Made by a program: the position numbers and the translations under genes. Positions 1 through 7,627 of a stretch of DNA of 64,000 bases are shown piece by piece (positions within the stretch are counted from its first letter, which is position 1; each line of letters opens with the position of its first letter). The DNA lies in the NCBI GenBank assembly GCA_902826215.1, contig CADEDY010000012.1:1-64000 (forward strand), given 5' to 3'. Origin of the DNA: an uncultured Bacteroidota bacterium (GTDB lineage: Bacteria > Bacteroidota > Bacteroidia > Flavobacteriales_F > PHOS-HE28). Below the pieces are notes generated by a model. The model ran no database searches, had not been told where the DNA came from, and worked only from the letters and a program-made list of their open reading frames with translations.

Positions 1-284
1 GGTAGCGAAGGGGCGTGAGGAGGGGACGGCGACGTCCGCTCTATATAAGGATACAGGAACGGCTGCTGGGGTGTTGGGTGTGGCTGTGTTCGAAGAAGGG
101 GTCGTGGCGTGCAAGGCCGGTCGGGTGCGTGCCTCTTCTTCAGGCGCTGACGAGGTCGAGTTCCCAGGCCCAATGGACCGGCTTCATCCTGTGCATCGCG
201 GAGCATCTCTTACATCCATTCCCGTCAGAACCCCGATCCCGGGTGTTGCACTGCTCTAGTGGAACAGCACAGACACGATCGGCC

Positions 285-953
285 ATGGCCCAGCGGACTC
301 CCCTCCCCAGCGTTGCCCCGGTTCGGGTGATGGTGGGGATCGCGCACGACGAGAACCTGGTGCGCAAGGGATTCCGCAGCGCTTTGCAGGAGGCGGGCAT
401 GGAGGTGGCGATCGCCGTGGACACGCTTGCCGATCTGGAGGTGGGTTTGCGCAGCTTGCCGGACGTGCGGGTGCTGGTGGTGCAGCTGCACCTGCCGGTG
501 AAGCAGATGACGGAGGACCTGGAGCGGTTGATGCGCCGTAGCAAGTTGCCGGTGATCGTGATCGGTGCGCTGAACGGGCCCGTGGTGGAGACCTTGGTGC
601 AACTGGATGTGAAGGGGGTGTTGACCAACAAGGTGCTGGACCCCGAACTGGTGACGGCGGTGCAGGTGGTGGCGCAGGGCGGCATCCATGCCAACAATTG
701 GATGCTGGACCAATTGAAGCACAAGCGCAAACGGACCACGCTGGACGAGGAGCGCAGCAACGTGAAGCTGACGGCCAAGTTGGAGCAGACCGCACAGTTG
801 CTCTTCGACCACCCCGAATTGGGCATGCCGGCGCTGGCTGCCCTTGCGAACCTGAACAAACGCACGCTGGAAAGCCGCGCGAAGGCCTTGTACGACAAGA
901 TGAACCTGGCCAACCGCAATGCCTTCATGAAGTACAAGGGCCTGCACAGATAG
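285..953 (+). CDS. Pseudo-receiver / LuxR-type HTH regulator
   Basis: A 222-residue protein with the layout of a NarL/LuxR response regulator: a CheY-like receiver (about residues 13-130) and a C-terminal helix-turn-helix (about 160-220, around LAALANLNKRTLESRAKALY). It aligns by eye with the response regulators at 8384 and 9929, but the key receiver residues are changed. The acidic pair is His21-Asp22, the phosphoacceptor position (VVDLHMP in the paralogue) reads VVQLHLP with Gln67, and the Thr/Ser position is Gly. It probably binds DNA and works without Asp phosphorylation (inference). The frame is open upstream to base 15, but ATG 285 fits where the receiver fold begins. It stands alone; the next 560 bases hold repeats. 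Confidence 0.75.
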   Translation: MAQRTPLPSVAPVRVMVGIAHDENLVRKGFRSALQEAGMEVAIAVDTLADLEVGLRSLPDVRVLVVQLHLPVKQMTEDLERLMRRSKLPVIVIGALNGPVVETLVQLDVKGVLTNKVLDPELVTAVQVVAQGGIHANNWMLDQLKHKRKRTTLDEERSNVKLTAKLEQTAQLLFDHPELGMPALAALANLNKRTLESRAKALYDKMNLANRNAFMKYKGLHR

Positions 954-962
954 GCCGAGGAG

Positions 963-979
963 GGAGGCCGACGATCACG
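963..979 (-). repeat. Inverted copy of the array's GATCGTCGGCC motif
   Basis: GGAGGCCGACGATCACG, ten bases after the stop of the regulator, is the reverse complement of the motif CGTGATCGTCGGCCTCC that occurs at 1081, 1250 and 1314 in the downstream tandem array. It therefore forms a potential long-range stem with each of them. Confidence 0.75.
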
Positions 980-1006
980 AGGGGGAAGGCACCTTACGCC
1001 GACGTC

Positions 1007-1331
1007 GGCACGACTTGCAACACACGTGGTACGACGTGCACGGTAGGTGCAACGACTTGCACGGTAAGTGGTACGACCTGCGTGATCGTCGGCCTCCCTG
1101 TATGTGATCGTCGGCACGACTTGCACGGCGGGTGGCACGACTTGCGTGATCGGTGGTACGACTTGCACGGTAAGTCGCACGACTTGCGCAACAGGTGGTA
1201 CGACGTGCATGAACGGTGCAACGACCTGCACGGCAAGAGGCACGACTTGCGTGATCGTCGGCCTCCCTGTACATGATCGTCGGTACGACTTGCAAGGCAA
1301 GTGGTACGACCTGCGTGATCGTCGGCCTCCC
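1007..1331. repeat. 21-bp tandem repeat array (about 13 units)
   Basis: Units of 21 bp with consensus GGYACGACYTGCRYGRYMRGT start at 1007, 1028, 1049, 1070, 1113, 1134, 1155, 1176, 1197, 1218, 1239, 1282 and 1303. Two 22-bp interrupting units (1091 and 1260) begin GGCCTCCCTGTA and end TGATCGTC. The CGACNTGC core is most conserved and the second half of each unit varies. Because 21 is a multiple of three, all frames stay open; one gives Gly-Thr-Thr-Cys heptads, but no start context, signal peptide or flanking domain supports a gene. The array fills most of the gene-free stretch 954-1516; 1332-1516 shows nothing recognisable. Confidence 0.9.
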
Positions 1332-1540
1332 TTGCCGTGTTGGTGCATGGTGTTCACACGCACATGCGGGCACTTTTGAAAATGCCCGTCCACCGCGGGA
1401 TGCAGAAGACCAATTCCGTATGTGCACGGAGTTTCGCGTCCGGGGCGTACCCGGTATTCCACTTCGCCGCGTGCAGCCTTCCTGGTCCGGATCCCGTGTA
1501 AGGGTCAAACTAAACCATGGCACTGGACAGGCCGAACAAA

Positions 1541-2173
1541 ATGAAGAATGTGTATTACATCGTGAAACTGGGGTTGGATCGGATCACCTCATCCATGCTG
1601 CTGGTAAAAGCCCGCAACATGGTAAGCAAGATCACCGGCAATGCAGCATTTTCTACGCCTACACCACCGTTGGCCACGGTGACGGCAGCTGCGGACAAGT
1701 TGGAGTCGGCCATCAATGCGTACGAGCTCAACCGTGGGCCGGGCGAATACACGGATCGGGAGCTGGCCTTCATGGAGGTGAAGGGCTTGGTGACGGATCT
1801 GGGGGCGTATGTGCAGAGTGCCAGCAATGGCGATCTGGACCTGATCAAAAGCGCGGGCTGCGGCGTGCGCAAATCAGGAGCACCGTTGGGTCAGTTGCCC
1901 GCTCCCAAGAATGTGTTGGCGCGTACCACGGCCTACCCCGGGCGCATCGAGATCACGTGGGGTGGAGTGCGCGGTCGGGGCACCTACACCATCGATCATT
2001 GCTTGGGTGACCCCAGCGAGGCATCGAACTGGAAGCCCTTCGGGATCACCAGCAAGAACCGCTACACTGCGGATGGTCTGGAGAGCAACAAGGAGCATTT
2101 CTTCCGGATCACGGCCATCGGTGCCGCAGGCGCAAGCCCGGTAAGTGACGCTGCGAGTGCGAAAGCCGCGTGA
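1541..2173 (+). CDS. Fibronectin type III domain protein
   Basis: About 210 residues. The N-terminal half is probably helical, with a TGNAAFSTPTPPLATV segment I have seen in short Bacteroidota proteins of unknown role. The C-terminal half (about residues 115-210) reads as one fibronectin type III domain: a Pro-rich linker (LPAPKNV), then RIEITWGGVRGRGTYTI, then NRYTADGLESNKEHFFRITA and AAGASPVSDA. There is no signal peptide or membrane segment, so it may be cytosolic or surface-delivered by an unknown route. ATG 1541 (MKNVYYIVKLGLDR) is preferred; ATG 1517 in the same frame adds eight residues. Function unknown. Confidence 0.75.
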   Translation: MKNVYYIVKLGLDRITSSMLLVKARNMVSKITGNAAFSTPTPPLATVTAAADKLESAINAYELNRGPGEYTDRELAFMEVKGLVTDLGAYVQSASNGDLDLIKSAGCGVRKSGAPLGQLPAPKNVLARTTAYPGRIEITWGGVRGRGTYTIDHCLGDPSEASNWKPFGITSKNRYTADGLESNKEHFFRITAIGAAGASPVSDAASAKAA

Positions 2174-2260
2174 TCCCAGGTGATCCTTCTTCCTCAGGCC
2201 CTTGCCCCGGAACTGCCACTGGCGGTCCGGGGTCGGGGCGTTGAGAGGGGAAGGGAGAGA

Positions 2261-2330
2261 ATGTAGAACATCGAATGTAGAATACCGAATATCGAATGTC
2301 GAACATCGAAGGATGAATGTCGAAGGATCG
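2261..2330. repeat. Low-complexity TCGAAT/GTAGAA repeat
   Basis: Degenerate repetition of short units such as GAACATCGAATGTAGAA, GAATATCGAATGTCGAA and GGATGAATGTCGAAGG. A second block with the same words lies at 2414-2442 (GAACATCGAATGTAGAAGGATGAAT). The period is irregular (about 7-9 bases), so this is cryptic simplicity and not a clean tandem array. It fills much of the gap between the FN3 protein and the next gene. Confidence 0.75.
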
Positions 2331-2373
2331 TCGCCCACCCAACAGGAAAAGACGGAACAGGAATGCGCGTAAG

Positions 2374-2391
2374 GGCGGATGATCATCCGCC
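2374..2391. repeat. Perfect 18-nt palindrome, variant of the 2977 family
   Basis: GGCGGATGATCATCCGCC is a perfect palindrome preceded by CGTAAG, the same lead-in as the four palindromes at 2977-3119. Against those (GGCCGATGATCATCGGCC) both arms differ by a compensating C-to-G / G-to-C swap, so the symmetry is kept. Confidence 0.8.
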
Positions 2392-2467
2392 TGAAAGGAA
2401 GGACGATAGTAAAATGATGAACATCGAATGTAGAAGGATGAATGCACTGACCACCAACACGACGACC

Positions 2468-2986
2468 ATGCAAACACAACAGCAACACATCGAGACCTTG
2501 AGCGCGTTCGAGCGGGAATACCTGGATTGGTATGTGCGAGCGCACGACACCGTGGGGGAGCCCTTCGACCCGCAGGTGTATCTACAACTGGCCCGGGCGC
2601 AGTGGAGCAACAGGCCGCAGCTGGCCGAAACGTTCGCACGTTGCACCGCGCATTGGTACGCGAGCGAGGAACACCTGTACTCGTACTTCTGCGCGCCGAT
2701 GCATCGCCGACTACGTGGTGATCACGCCGGCTGTCTCTTTCTTCAACACCCCACGCTGGGGCGCCTGGTGGTGGATGTTCGGCACGACGCCGACGTGGCC
2801 GGCGGACTGGCCGTCAGCGGCATCGAATACCTGGACCGCGTGATGCGCAGCGTGAAGGAGGAAACGTACGACCTGTACTGGCCCGCGGGCGATGCGGTGC
2901 CGACGAGCCGCGCACCGCAACAGGGGCGGATGCGCGTTGTGCACGTGGCTAGCACGGTCGTGGGACAACGCGGTAAGGGCCGATGA
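2468..2986 (+). CDS. Hypothetical protein
   Basis: About 172 residues from ATG 2468 (MQTQQQHIETLSAFEREYLDWYVRAHD). The N-terminal part looks helical, followed by an alpha/beta stretch (GRLVVDVRHDADVAGGLAVSG). No family is recognised, and there is no signal peptide or membrane segment. The open frame extends upstream to 2363 through low-complexity sequence, so earlier starts (2363, 2438) are unlikely. Its last codons and TGA stop lie inside the first copy of the palindromic array, so the C-terminus (GQRGKGR) is at least partly made of repeat sequence. It could be a truncated gene whose end was replaced by the repeat. Confidence 0.5.
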   Translation: MQTQQQHIETLSAFEREYLDWYVRAHDTVGEPFDPQVYLQLARAQWSNRPQLAETFARCTAHWYASEEHLYSYFCAPMHRRLRGDHAGCLFLQHPTLGRLVVDVRHDADVAGGLAVSGIEYLDRVMRSVKEETYDLYWPAGDAVPTSRAPQQGRMRVVHVASTVVGQRGKGR

Positions 2987-3126
2987 TCATCGGCCCCAGC
3001 ACCAACGAACGACGTAAGGGCCGATGATCATCGGCCCCAATACCAACGAACGACGTAAGGGCCGATGATCATCGGCCCCAATACCAACGAACGACGTAAG
3101 GGCCGATGATCATCGGCCCCAACACG
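2974..3126. repeat. 41-bp tandem array with perfect 20-nt palindrome (4 copies)
   Basis: Four copies of GGGCCGATGATCATCGGCCC at 2977, 3018, 3059 and 3100 with an exact 41-bp period, each preceded by GTAA. The linker is about CCAATACCAACGAACGAC, with one or two differences in the outer copies. Each palindrome can fold into an 8-bp GC-rich stem with a GATC loop. The linkers are near identical, so this is not a CRISPR array. There is no T-run after the stems, so simple intrinsic termination is not supported. It sits between two same-strand genes. Confidence 0.95.
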
Positions 3127-3145
3127 AACGGACCGGATGACACCG

Positions 3146-3153
3146 TATCTTGA
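3146..3153 (+). promoter_or_regulatory. Candidate -7 element for the GNAT gene
   Basis: TATCTTGA lies 15 bases before the start codon and resembles the Bacteroidota -7 element TAnnTTTG. No clear -33 TTTG was found; the upstream sequence is the palindromic array. Confidence 0.35.
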
Positions 3154-3168
3154 ACCAGCGAAGTCGTG

Positions 3169-3993
3169 ATGGGCATCAACGAGAACGTGCAGTACATCCC
3201 GCTCACCGTTGAGGTGATCGAGCAGGCTGCGCACCCGTGGCCCGACCAGTGGGAAGAGCAGCTGGGCCGCTTGCGCTGGCACCTGAGCACGCCCTACGCC
3301 ACCGCGCTGATGGCCGAGATCTTCGGCGATGTGATCGGTGTGGCCTGCGGTTTCGTGCAGGATGATGTGGGCCGCATCACAGTGCTCGGTTTCCTCGACG
3401 AGGCGGATGCCGAAGTGCGCAAGCGCCTCACCGATGCGCTGATCGATGCGCTCACCGAACAAGGCTGCACCAGCATCGAACTGGTGGCCGCACCGGCCGA
3501 CGTGGCCAAGTGGCAGGGCTTCGGTTTCGAGGCACACGAGACCATCTTGCGCTACACCGGCGGCAAGTTCATCCAAGCCACGCGCGACGAGGTGATCCAC
3601 CACGAAGTGGAACACCGCCTCGGGATCCTGCACCTGGACCGCAAGGCCTTCGGCTACGACCGCAGCACCTTGGTGATGGAGCACATCTACCTCTGCGTGG
3701 TGTACATGGAAGGCACGCGCATCCGCGGCTATTCCCTCTCGCTGCTCGGCGAAGGCCTCATCGTCGCCGACGCCCCCGACGTGGGCCTGGAGCTGCAACG
3801 CTGGCACTTCCCCATCCAAGAACACGTGCTGCTCCCGGAAGGCAGCCCCGGGTCAGGCCCGGGGCAGGCTCACGAACACCTCACCAAGCAAGGCTACCGC
3901 AGCGAGGTGGAAGGCATCCGCATGGTGCGAGGCGACGTGAAACCGTTGAAGGTGGAGATGTGTTTTGCGTGGGAGTGGGGGGCGGTGTGTTGA
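3169..3993 (+). CDS. GNAT-family N-acetyltransferase-like protein
   Basis: 274 residues from ATG 3169; the preceding in-frame GTG 3166 is less likely. The first half has GNAT character: an alpha/beta stretch (GDVIGVACGFVQDDVGRITVLGFLDEADAEVR), then a helix (RKRLTDALIDALTEQG), then a strand (CTSIELVAAP) and a KWQGFGFEAHE segment, like the acetyl-CoA fold's GFY/F region. The second half (from about 140) may be a duplicated or degenerate acyltransferase fold. The substrate cannot be told. Near residue 230 a short SPGSGPGQ insert is encoded by a GC-rich inverted repeat. A strong terminator follows. Confidence 0.55.
   Translation: MGINENVQYIPLTVEVIEQAAHPWPDQWEEQLGRLRWHLSTPYATALMAEIFGDVIGVACGFVQDDVGRITVLGFLDEADAEVRKRLTDALIDALTEQGCTSIELVAAPADVAKWQGFGFEAHETILRYTGGKFIQATRDEVIHHEVEHRLGILHLDRKAFGYDRSTLVMEHIYLCVVYMEGTRIRGYSLSLLGEGLIVADAPDVGLELQRWHFPIQEHVLLPEGSPGSGPGQAHEHLTKQGYRSEVEGIRMVRGDVKPLKVEMCFAWEWGAVC
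3845..3865. repeat. GC inverted repeat inside a coding region
   Basis: GCCCCGGG, five bases (TCAGG), then CCCGGGGC: a perfect 8-bp inverted repeat inside the GNAT-like gene. It encodes a Ser-Pro-Gly-Ser-Gly-Pro-Gly linker. Confidence 0.7.
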
Positions 3994-4016
3994 ATACGTG
4001 ATCGTTGTGAGAATGG

Positions 4017-4049
4017 AGAACCCCGGCTGGTGCCGGGGTTCTTTTTTTT
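4017..4049 (+). terminator. Rho-independent terminator
   Basis: AGAACCCCGG, loop CTGGTG, CCGGGGTTCT, then an eight-T run: a classic strong intrinsic terminator 24 bases after the GNAT-like gene stop. Confidence 0.95.
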
Positions 4050-4110
4050 GGGGGGGGCGACCAGCAACTCGTTCGCTGATCGCATGGTGCTCTTGGAATT
4101 CGACCTTTCG

Positions 4111-5817
4111 TTATGGAACCGGCTTCGTCTGCTTCTCGGTCTTCGGCCAGAGGAAGGAGATGCCGAAGAAGAAACCCGTGCCGTAGCGTTTTGCGGTGAG
4201 GTCGTTCTCCTTCAATTCATCTGCACCGTACGATCGATCCACCTGCAAGCTGGGTTTCAGTGCATCCACTTGAGAGAGAACTGCGCCGACGTGAATGGAT
4301 GCCCAAGGGTCGCGCCCTAAGAGGATGCCCGCGCCGCCATACATCGTGACATCGCTGAACTCGGTCATGTTCAAACCGAAGCCGATGAGGCCGTCCGGTT
4401 TCCACCTCCTGTTCGTCCGCTTGGAGATGTGCACCGTAGCAGCCAGTGCGGGACGGACATTCCCGAGTTCCGTGTTCTGCCGTAGGATGCGCATGGCGTC
4501 ATCGTTGGGATCGGTATCCAAGCGGTAGGACCGATCGACCAAGCCGATGATGGCGACCGGTCCAGTGCCGAAATCGACTTTGGCACCGCCGCAGATGTAT
4601 TGCTTGTAGGTGAAGACACCATCCATCGGACTGCAAGGCCCTTTGTGCCCCTCCCGTGGTTCCACCTTCACCTCGAATTCGATGAGGTCGGCCTCTGCTT
4701 GTACGGGTAGGGACCGGACGGTGAACGCCTCACCGGATGTTACGGCGAGGTAGGTTGCGAGCACGTCGCTCATGCGCGAGGGGTGGTCCGCCTTCACATA
4801 GGCATCGTGGATCTGCGTGATCGCTTTCCGGATCTTCTCGACCCGTGCTTTTTCGTTGGGATCCTCCGCCATTTTCTGGCTCACTTCCGGGCGACGCAGG
4901 AACGAATCGTACTGCTCATTGAATTCATCAATGGCCTTCTTCAGGTAGTACTCCATACCATGAAGACCGCCGTTCCAGCCATTGTCCTCGCCAAGTTTCC
5001 TGACCTTTTCCTGGATGGCGGTGGTGGACAAGCAGGCGTCGTGCAAGATGGTCTCCATGACCTTGAATTGGAGTATCGCGTAGTTCAGGTTGTCATCTTG
5101 CTCAACGACCCCGTTCGCTTTTGCGATCAACTTCTCAATGCTCTCCTGGTACTTGTCGACGACCATTTTATCCAATTGCTTGGTCGTTTCTTCGAGCTGT
5201 TTGGACAGGCGTTCCGCTTGCTTCGTGCTGGCCTCCACCTGCTGTTTGAGCACCACATTGATCGAGTCGAGCATGGGTTTGTAGTCGCGAACGTTCTCAC
5301 GGGATAGGGAGTCCTCTTTGGATCCTTTCGCATAGTCGGCGAGCAGGTTCTTTATGGCCTCGATGTCGGTGGTCACCGGTCGTGAAACGATCTTGTTCAG
5401 TTCCTCCTTCAGCTTTTTCTGATCGGCGAGGAGTTTGTTGTTCTGTTCCTTCATTTCCTCCAAGAGGGTCCGTGTTTCGCTCTGTTGCTGCTCGGTCTCT
5501 TTCGTGGTGGGTTTCTGTCCGACGGCCGCATTGACGTCCGCTTTTGCGTCAGCCGTGTTGGATGCCGGGAAACCGATGAAGTCGCCGACCTTGCCTGAAG
5601 GCTCGGTGTACACCCGCACATTCTTACCGGTTATGGTCACCTTCTGGGTGGCCGGGTTCACGTTGATCAGCTCGATCACCGTGGTCGAGTCCATGGAAAG
5701 GCAGCTTTTCGGCGTGGTCATTCGCATGTTGCTGGCGTCAAGGGTGATCCGCGTGTGTTGGGCGGATGCGCTGATGATCAGCGCATGGAAGAAGAGGAGT
5801 AGGGTGTTGCGTAGCAT
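4111..5817 (-). CDS. Secreted coiled-coil protein with barrel-like C-terminus
   Basis: 568 residues from ATG at 5817. It begins with a signal peptide (MLRNTLLLFFHALIISASAQ, cleavage after SAQ). Residues about 30-90 form a beta-rich head; about 100-260 is a long Lys/Glu/Gln-rich coiled coil (NNKLLADQKKLKEELNK; QAERLSKQLEETTKQLDKM). The C-terminal 150 residues alternate hydrophobic strands with Gly and aromatic residues (GLIGFGLNMTEF, YGGAGILLG, GTGFFFGISFLW), like an outer-membrane barrel segment. No named family recognised. It is divergent from the lipoprotein at 5965, sharing a 147-bp control region, and the two may work together at the outer membrane (inference). Confidence 0.75.
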   Translation of the reverse strand: MLRNTLLLFFHALIISASAQHTRITLDASNMRMTTPKSCLSMDSTTVIELINVNPATQKVTITGKNVRVYTEPSGKVGDFIGFPASNTADAKADVNAAVGQKPTTKETEQQQSETRTLLEEMKEQNNKLLADQKKLKEELNKIVSRPVTTDIEAIKNLLADYAKGSKEDSLSRENVRDYKPMLDSINVVLKQQVEASTKQAERLSKQLEETTKQLDKMVVDKYQESIEKLIAKANGVVEQDDNLNYAILQFKVMETILHDACLSTTAIQEKVRKLGEDNGWNGGLHGMEYYLKKAIDEFNEQYDSFLRRPEVSQKMAEDPNEKARVEKIRKAITQIHDAYVKADHPSRMSDVLATYLAVTSGEAFTVRSLPVQAEADLIEFEVKVEPREGHKGPCSPMDGVFTYKQYICGGAKVDFGTGPVAIIGLVDRSYRLDTDPNDDAMRILRQNTELGNVRPALAATVHISKRTNRRWKPDGLIGFGLNMTEFSDVTMYGGAGILLGRDPWASIHVGAVLSQVDALKPSLQVDRSYGADELKENDLTAKRYGTGFFFGISFLWPKTEKQTKPVP

Positions 5818-5964
5818 GGCTTTGTGGATTTGCGTGCCACAAAGCACCCCTGATCGCTCATGCCCGAATAGCGTTCTATTCACTGGCGGGGACCACGTAT
5901 TTTTCACCTGGTCACACGCCTTGGTGGCGATTTCCTTTGCGAACAGATCCACATACACTGAACA

Positions 5965-6945
5965 ATGAACACCACTCCAAACAGTATCGGCCAACTAGCC
6001 TGTCTAGTAGGTTGCCTCGGACTTTCCATGCTGGTCGGCTGCGGGCCGGAACCGGAAAAGCAAGTGCCTACTCCACCTTCCCAAGAGAAGACGATCCAAA
6101 CGAACGAAGTCGTTACACTCACCGTGCAGAAGGATGCTTCGAAAGGACTCTCACTTATGCGCTTGGGCTTGGTCCCGGTCGACCCGCCCACCGGGCCGAT
6201 CACCACCAATGATTATCAGGTATACCGCAACGACCACGAGGACCACTTCAAGGTCTTCACTGGAGTTCTATTCGAAGGGCAGGAGAAGTTGATACCCCTG
6301 AACAACGTGCGGCACGAGGTCCCGTGGTACAAATTGGCGGAATTGGTCGCGAGTTACGGGGGGGGTGTCGTAGGAATTCAGATCTCCTACGGCCTGTTCC
6401 AAGGTGCTTTCCTACCGGTGTATGAAATGGTGAAATTGGATGGTTTGGAACCCACCGTCATCACGGATTCAGGATGGATCTATGACGTAAAAGAAGGAGC
6501 CTTCAAGAAGGCCAGCGATACGGTGCGCAAGGATCTGATGAAGCACTATACGGATTCTGTTCGGGTCAAGCGCACGAACGCAGCTGCGTTCAACGCATTG
6601 GACGCCGCCCGGGATCCCAGTTCCATTTTCTTCTCTTGGAACGACCGTTTCGTGAAATTGATGAATGACAACCCCGGCTCCCTTCCGCCGACGCTGATAG
6701 TGGCCCCCAACGACCCACGGTATCTGGTGATCACATGCATGGCTTATGAGGCAAATCTCCCACCTGGGTCGCCCAACAAAGAGTATCGCCATGCACTTGG
6801 TCTGCATGTGGCCAAACTGGTGGAGCATGCAGGTATTTCCGTGCTCGTGGACCAATTGAATGGTTCGAACACTTCCGATCATACCATGAGGGCCATGGAC
6901 ATCGGTGCGCTGTGCCCCCCGAACTGCCCGAAACGCACCCTCTAG
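5965..6945 (+). CDS. Lipoprotein of unknown function
   Basis: 326 residues. The N-terminus carries a lipoprotein signal (GCLGLSMLVGC, lipobox LVGC), so it should be lipidated and anchored in the envelope. After a Pro/Glu-rich linker there is a mixed alpha/beta domain with no family I recognise (DHFKVFTGVLFEGQEKLIPLN; ITDSGWIYDVKEG; ILVDQLNGSNTSDH-type end). It contains Cys-Pro-Pro-Asn-Cys-Pro close to the C-terminus, which could form a disulfide or metal site. It is divergent from the coiled-coil secreted protein at 5817, and the next gene starts 31 bases downstream on the same strand, so they may be co-transcribed. Confidence 0.7.
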   Translation: MNTTPNSIGQLACLVGCLGLSMLVGCGPEPEKQVPTPPSQEKTIQTNEVVTLTVQKDASKGLSLMRLGLVPVDPPTGPITTNDYQVYRNDHEDHFKVFTGVLFEGQEKLIPLNNVRHEVPWYKLAELVASYGGGVVGIQISYGLFQGAFLPVYEMVKLDGLEPTVITDSGWIYDVKEGAFKKASDTVRKDLMKHYTDSVRVKRTNAAAFNALDAARDPSSIFFSWNDRFVKLMNDNPGSLPPTLIVAPNDPRYLVITCMAYEANLPPGSPNKEYRHALGLHVAKLVEHAGISVLVDQLNGSNTSDHTMRAMDIGALCPPNCPKRTL

Positions 6946-6976
6946 GTGCCTGAGCAACCAGTGACGATACCGAAGC

Positions 6977-7627
6977 ATGTTGGACCTTGGGATGGCATTG
7001 AACGTGGTGATCATGCTGGTCGCTTGGGTGGCCTGGTGGCGTGTACCTGACATACGGTCATGGTCCTTCGTCCAGGTCCTCCGGATCACTATCCTAATGG
7101 CTTTGCTCACCGAGGTGCTCGGTATCGTGTTGGCGCACACGATCGGAAGGAATGCGTTCATGTACAACGTATCCACACTCGTCGAGTTCCTACTGGTCCT
7201 GTGGCTGGTGGGGCGTTATCGGCCCGAATGGAGAGTCCGCGTCTTCGTTGCTGCGATCATGGGCACGTTCGGGTTCGTGTGCAATTTCTGGTTCAATGAT
7301 CCCTTCGAATTCTTGATGTCCGAAGCGGTTCTGCTGTACGCCTTTATCCTGTGTACTCTGATCCTTATGGTACTTTGGCACATGGCGAACACGAGTGTTC
7401 GGTCCTTGCATCGGGTGCCGGAATTCTGGGTGTTCATGGGGTTGCTCGTTTTCTATGGTGGATTGATGCCCATCGTGGCCCTCATCCGTTTCATCTTCTA
7501 CGATGATGAGCAGCTTGCGACCCAATTGTACAGGGTCATCACGGTCCTGATCTTCGTGCGCTATTCCATGTTCACAGCGGCGGGTATCTTGGCTCGACAC
7601 AACGTTGGAGCACATGGACATGGATAG
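6977..7627 (+). CDS. Multi-pass membrane protein, candidate sensor partner of a kinase (module A)
   Basis: 216 residues with about six hydrophobic helices and short loops (VVIMLVAWVAWW; ILMALLTEVLGIVLA; LVEFLLVLWLVG; VLLYAFILCTLILMVLW; VFMGLLVFYGGLMPIVALI; VITVLIFVRYSMFTAAGIL). It has the same length, topology and position as the protein at 11568, with matching landmarks such as LHRVPEFWVFMGLLVFY versus LHREPLFWVLLSIMVYY and IFVRY versus FVIRY. Its 3' end overlaps the downstream histidine kinase start, so translation is coupled. It may act as the sensor for that kinase, which has no sensory domain of its own (inference). Confidence 0.8.
   Translation: MLDLGMALNVVIMLVAWVAWWRVPDIRSWSFVQVLRITILMALLTEVLGIVLAHTIGRNAFMYNVSTLVEFLLVLWLVGRYRPEWRVRVFVAAIMGTFGFVCNFWFNDPFEFLMSEAVLLYAFILCTLILMVLWHMANTSVRSLHRVPEFWVFMGLLVFYGGLMPIVALIRFIFYDDEQLATQLYRVITVLIFVRYSMFTAAGILARHNVGAHGHG

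Noticed and set aside
1104-1379. Cys-rich GTTC repeat peptide gene
   Set aside because: All frames of a 21-bp repeat stay open; no start context, signal or conservation supports translation.
140-1462. 440-codon ORF on the - strand
   Set aside because: It is an open frame created by the 21-bp repeats and the antisense of the pseudo-receiver gene; the amino acids are repetitive Val/Pro/Thr text with no domain.
2974-3126. CRISPR-like array of palindromes
   Set aside because: The linkers between palindromes are near identical, so there are no unique spacers, and no cas genes are present.
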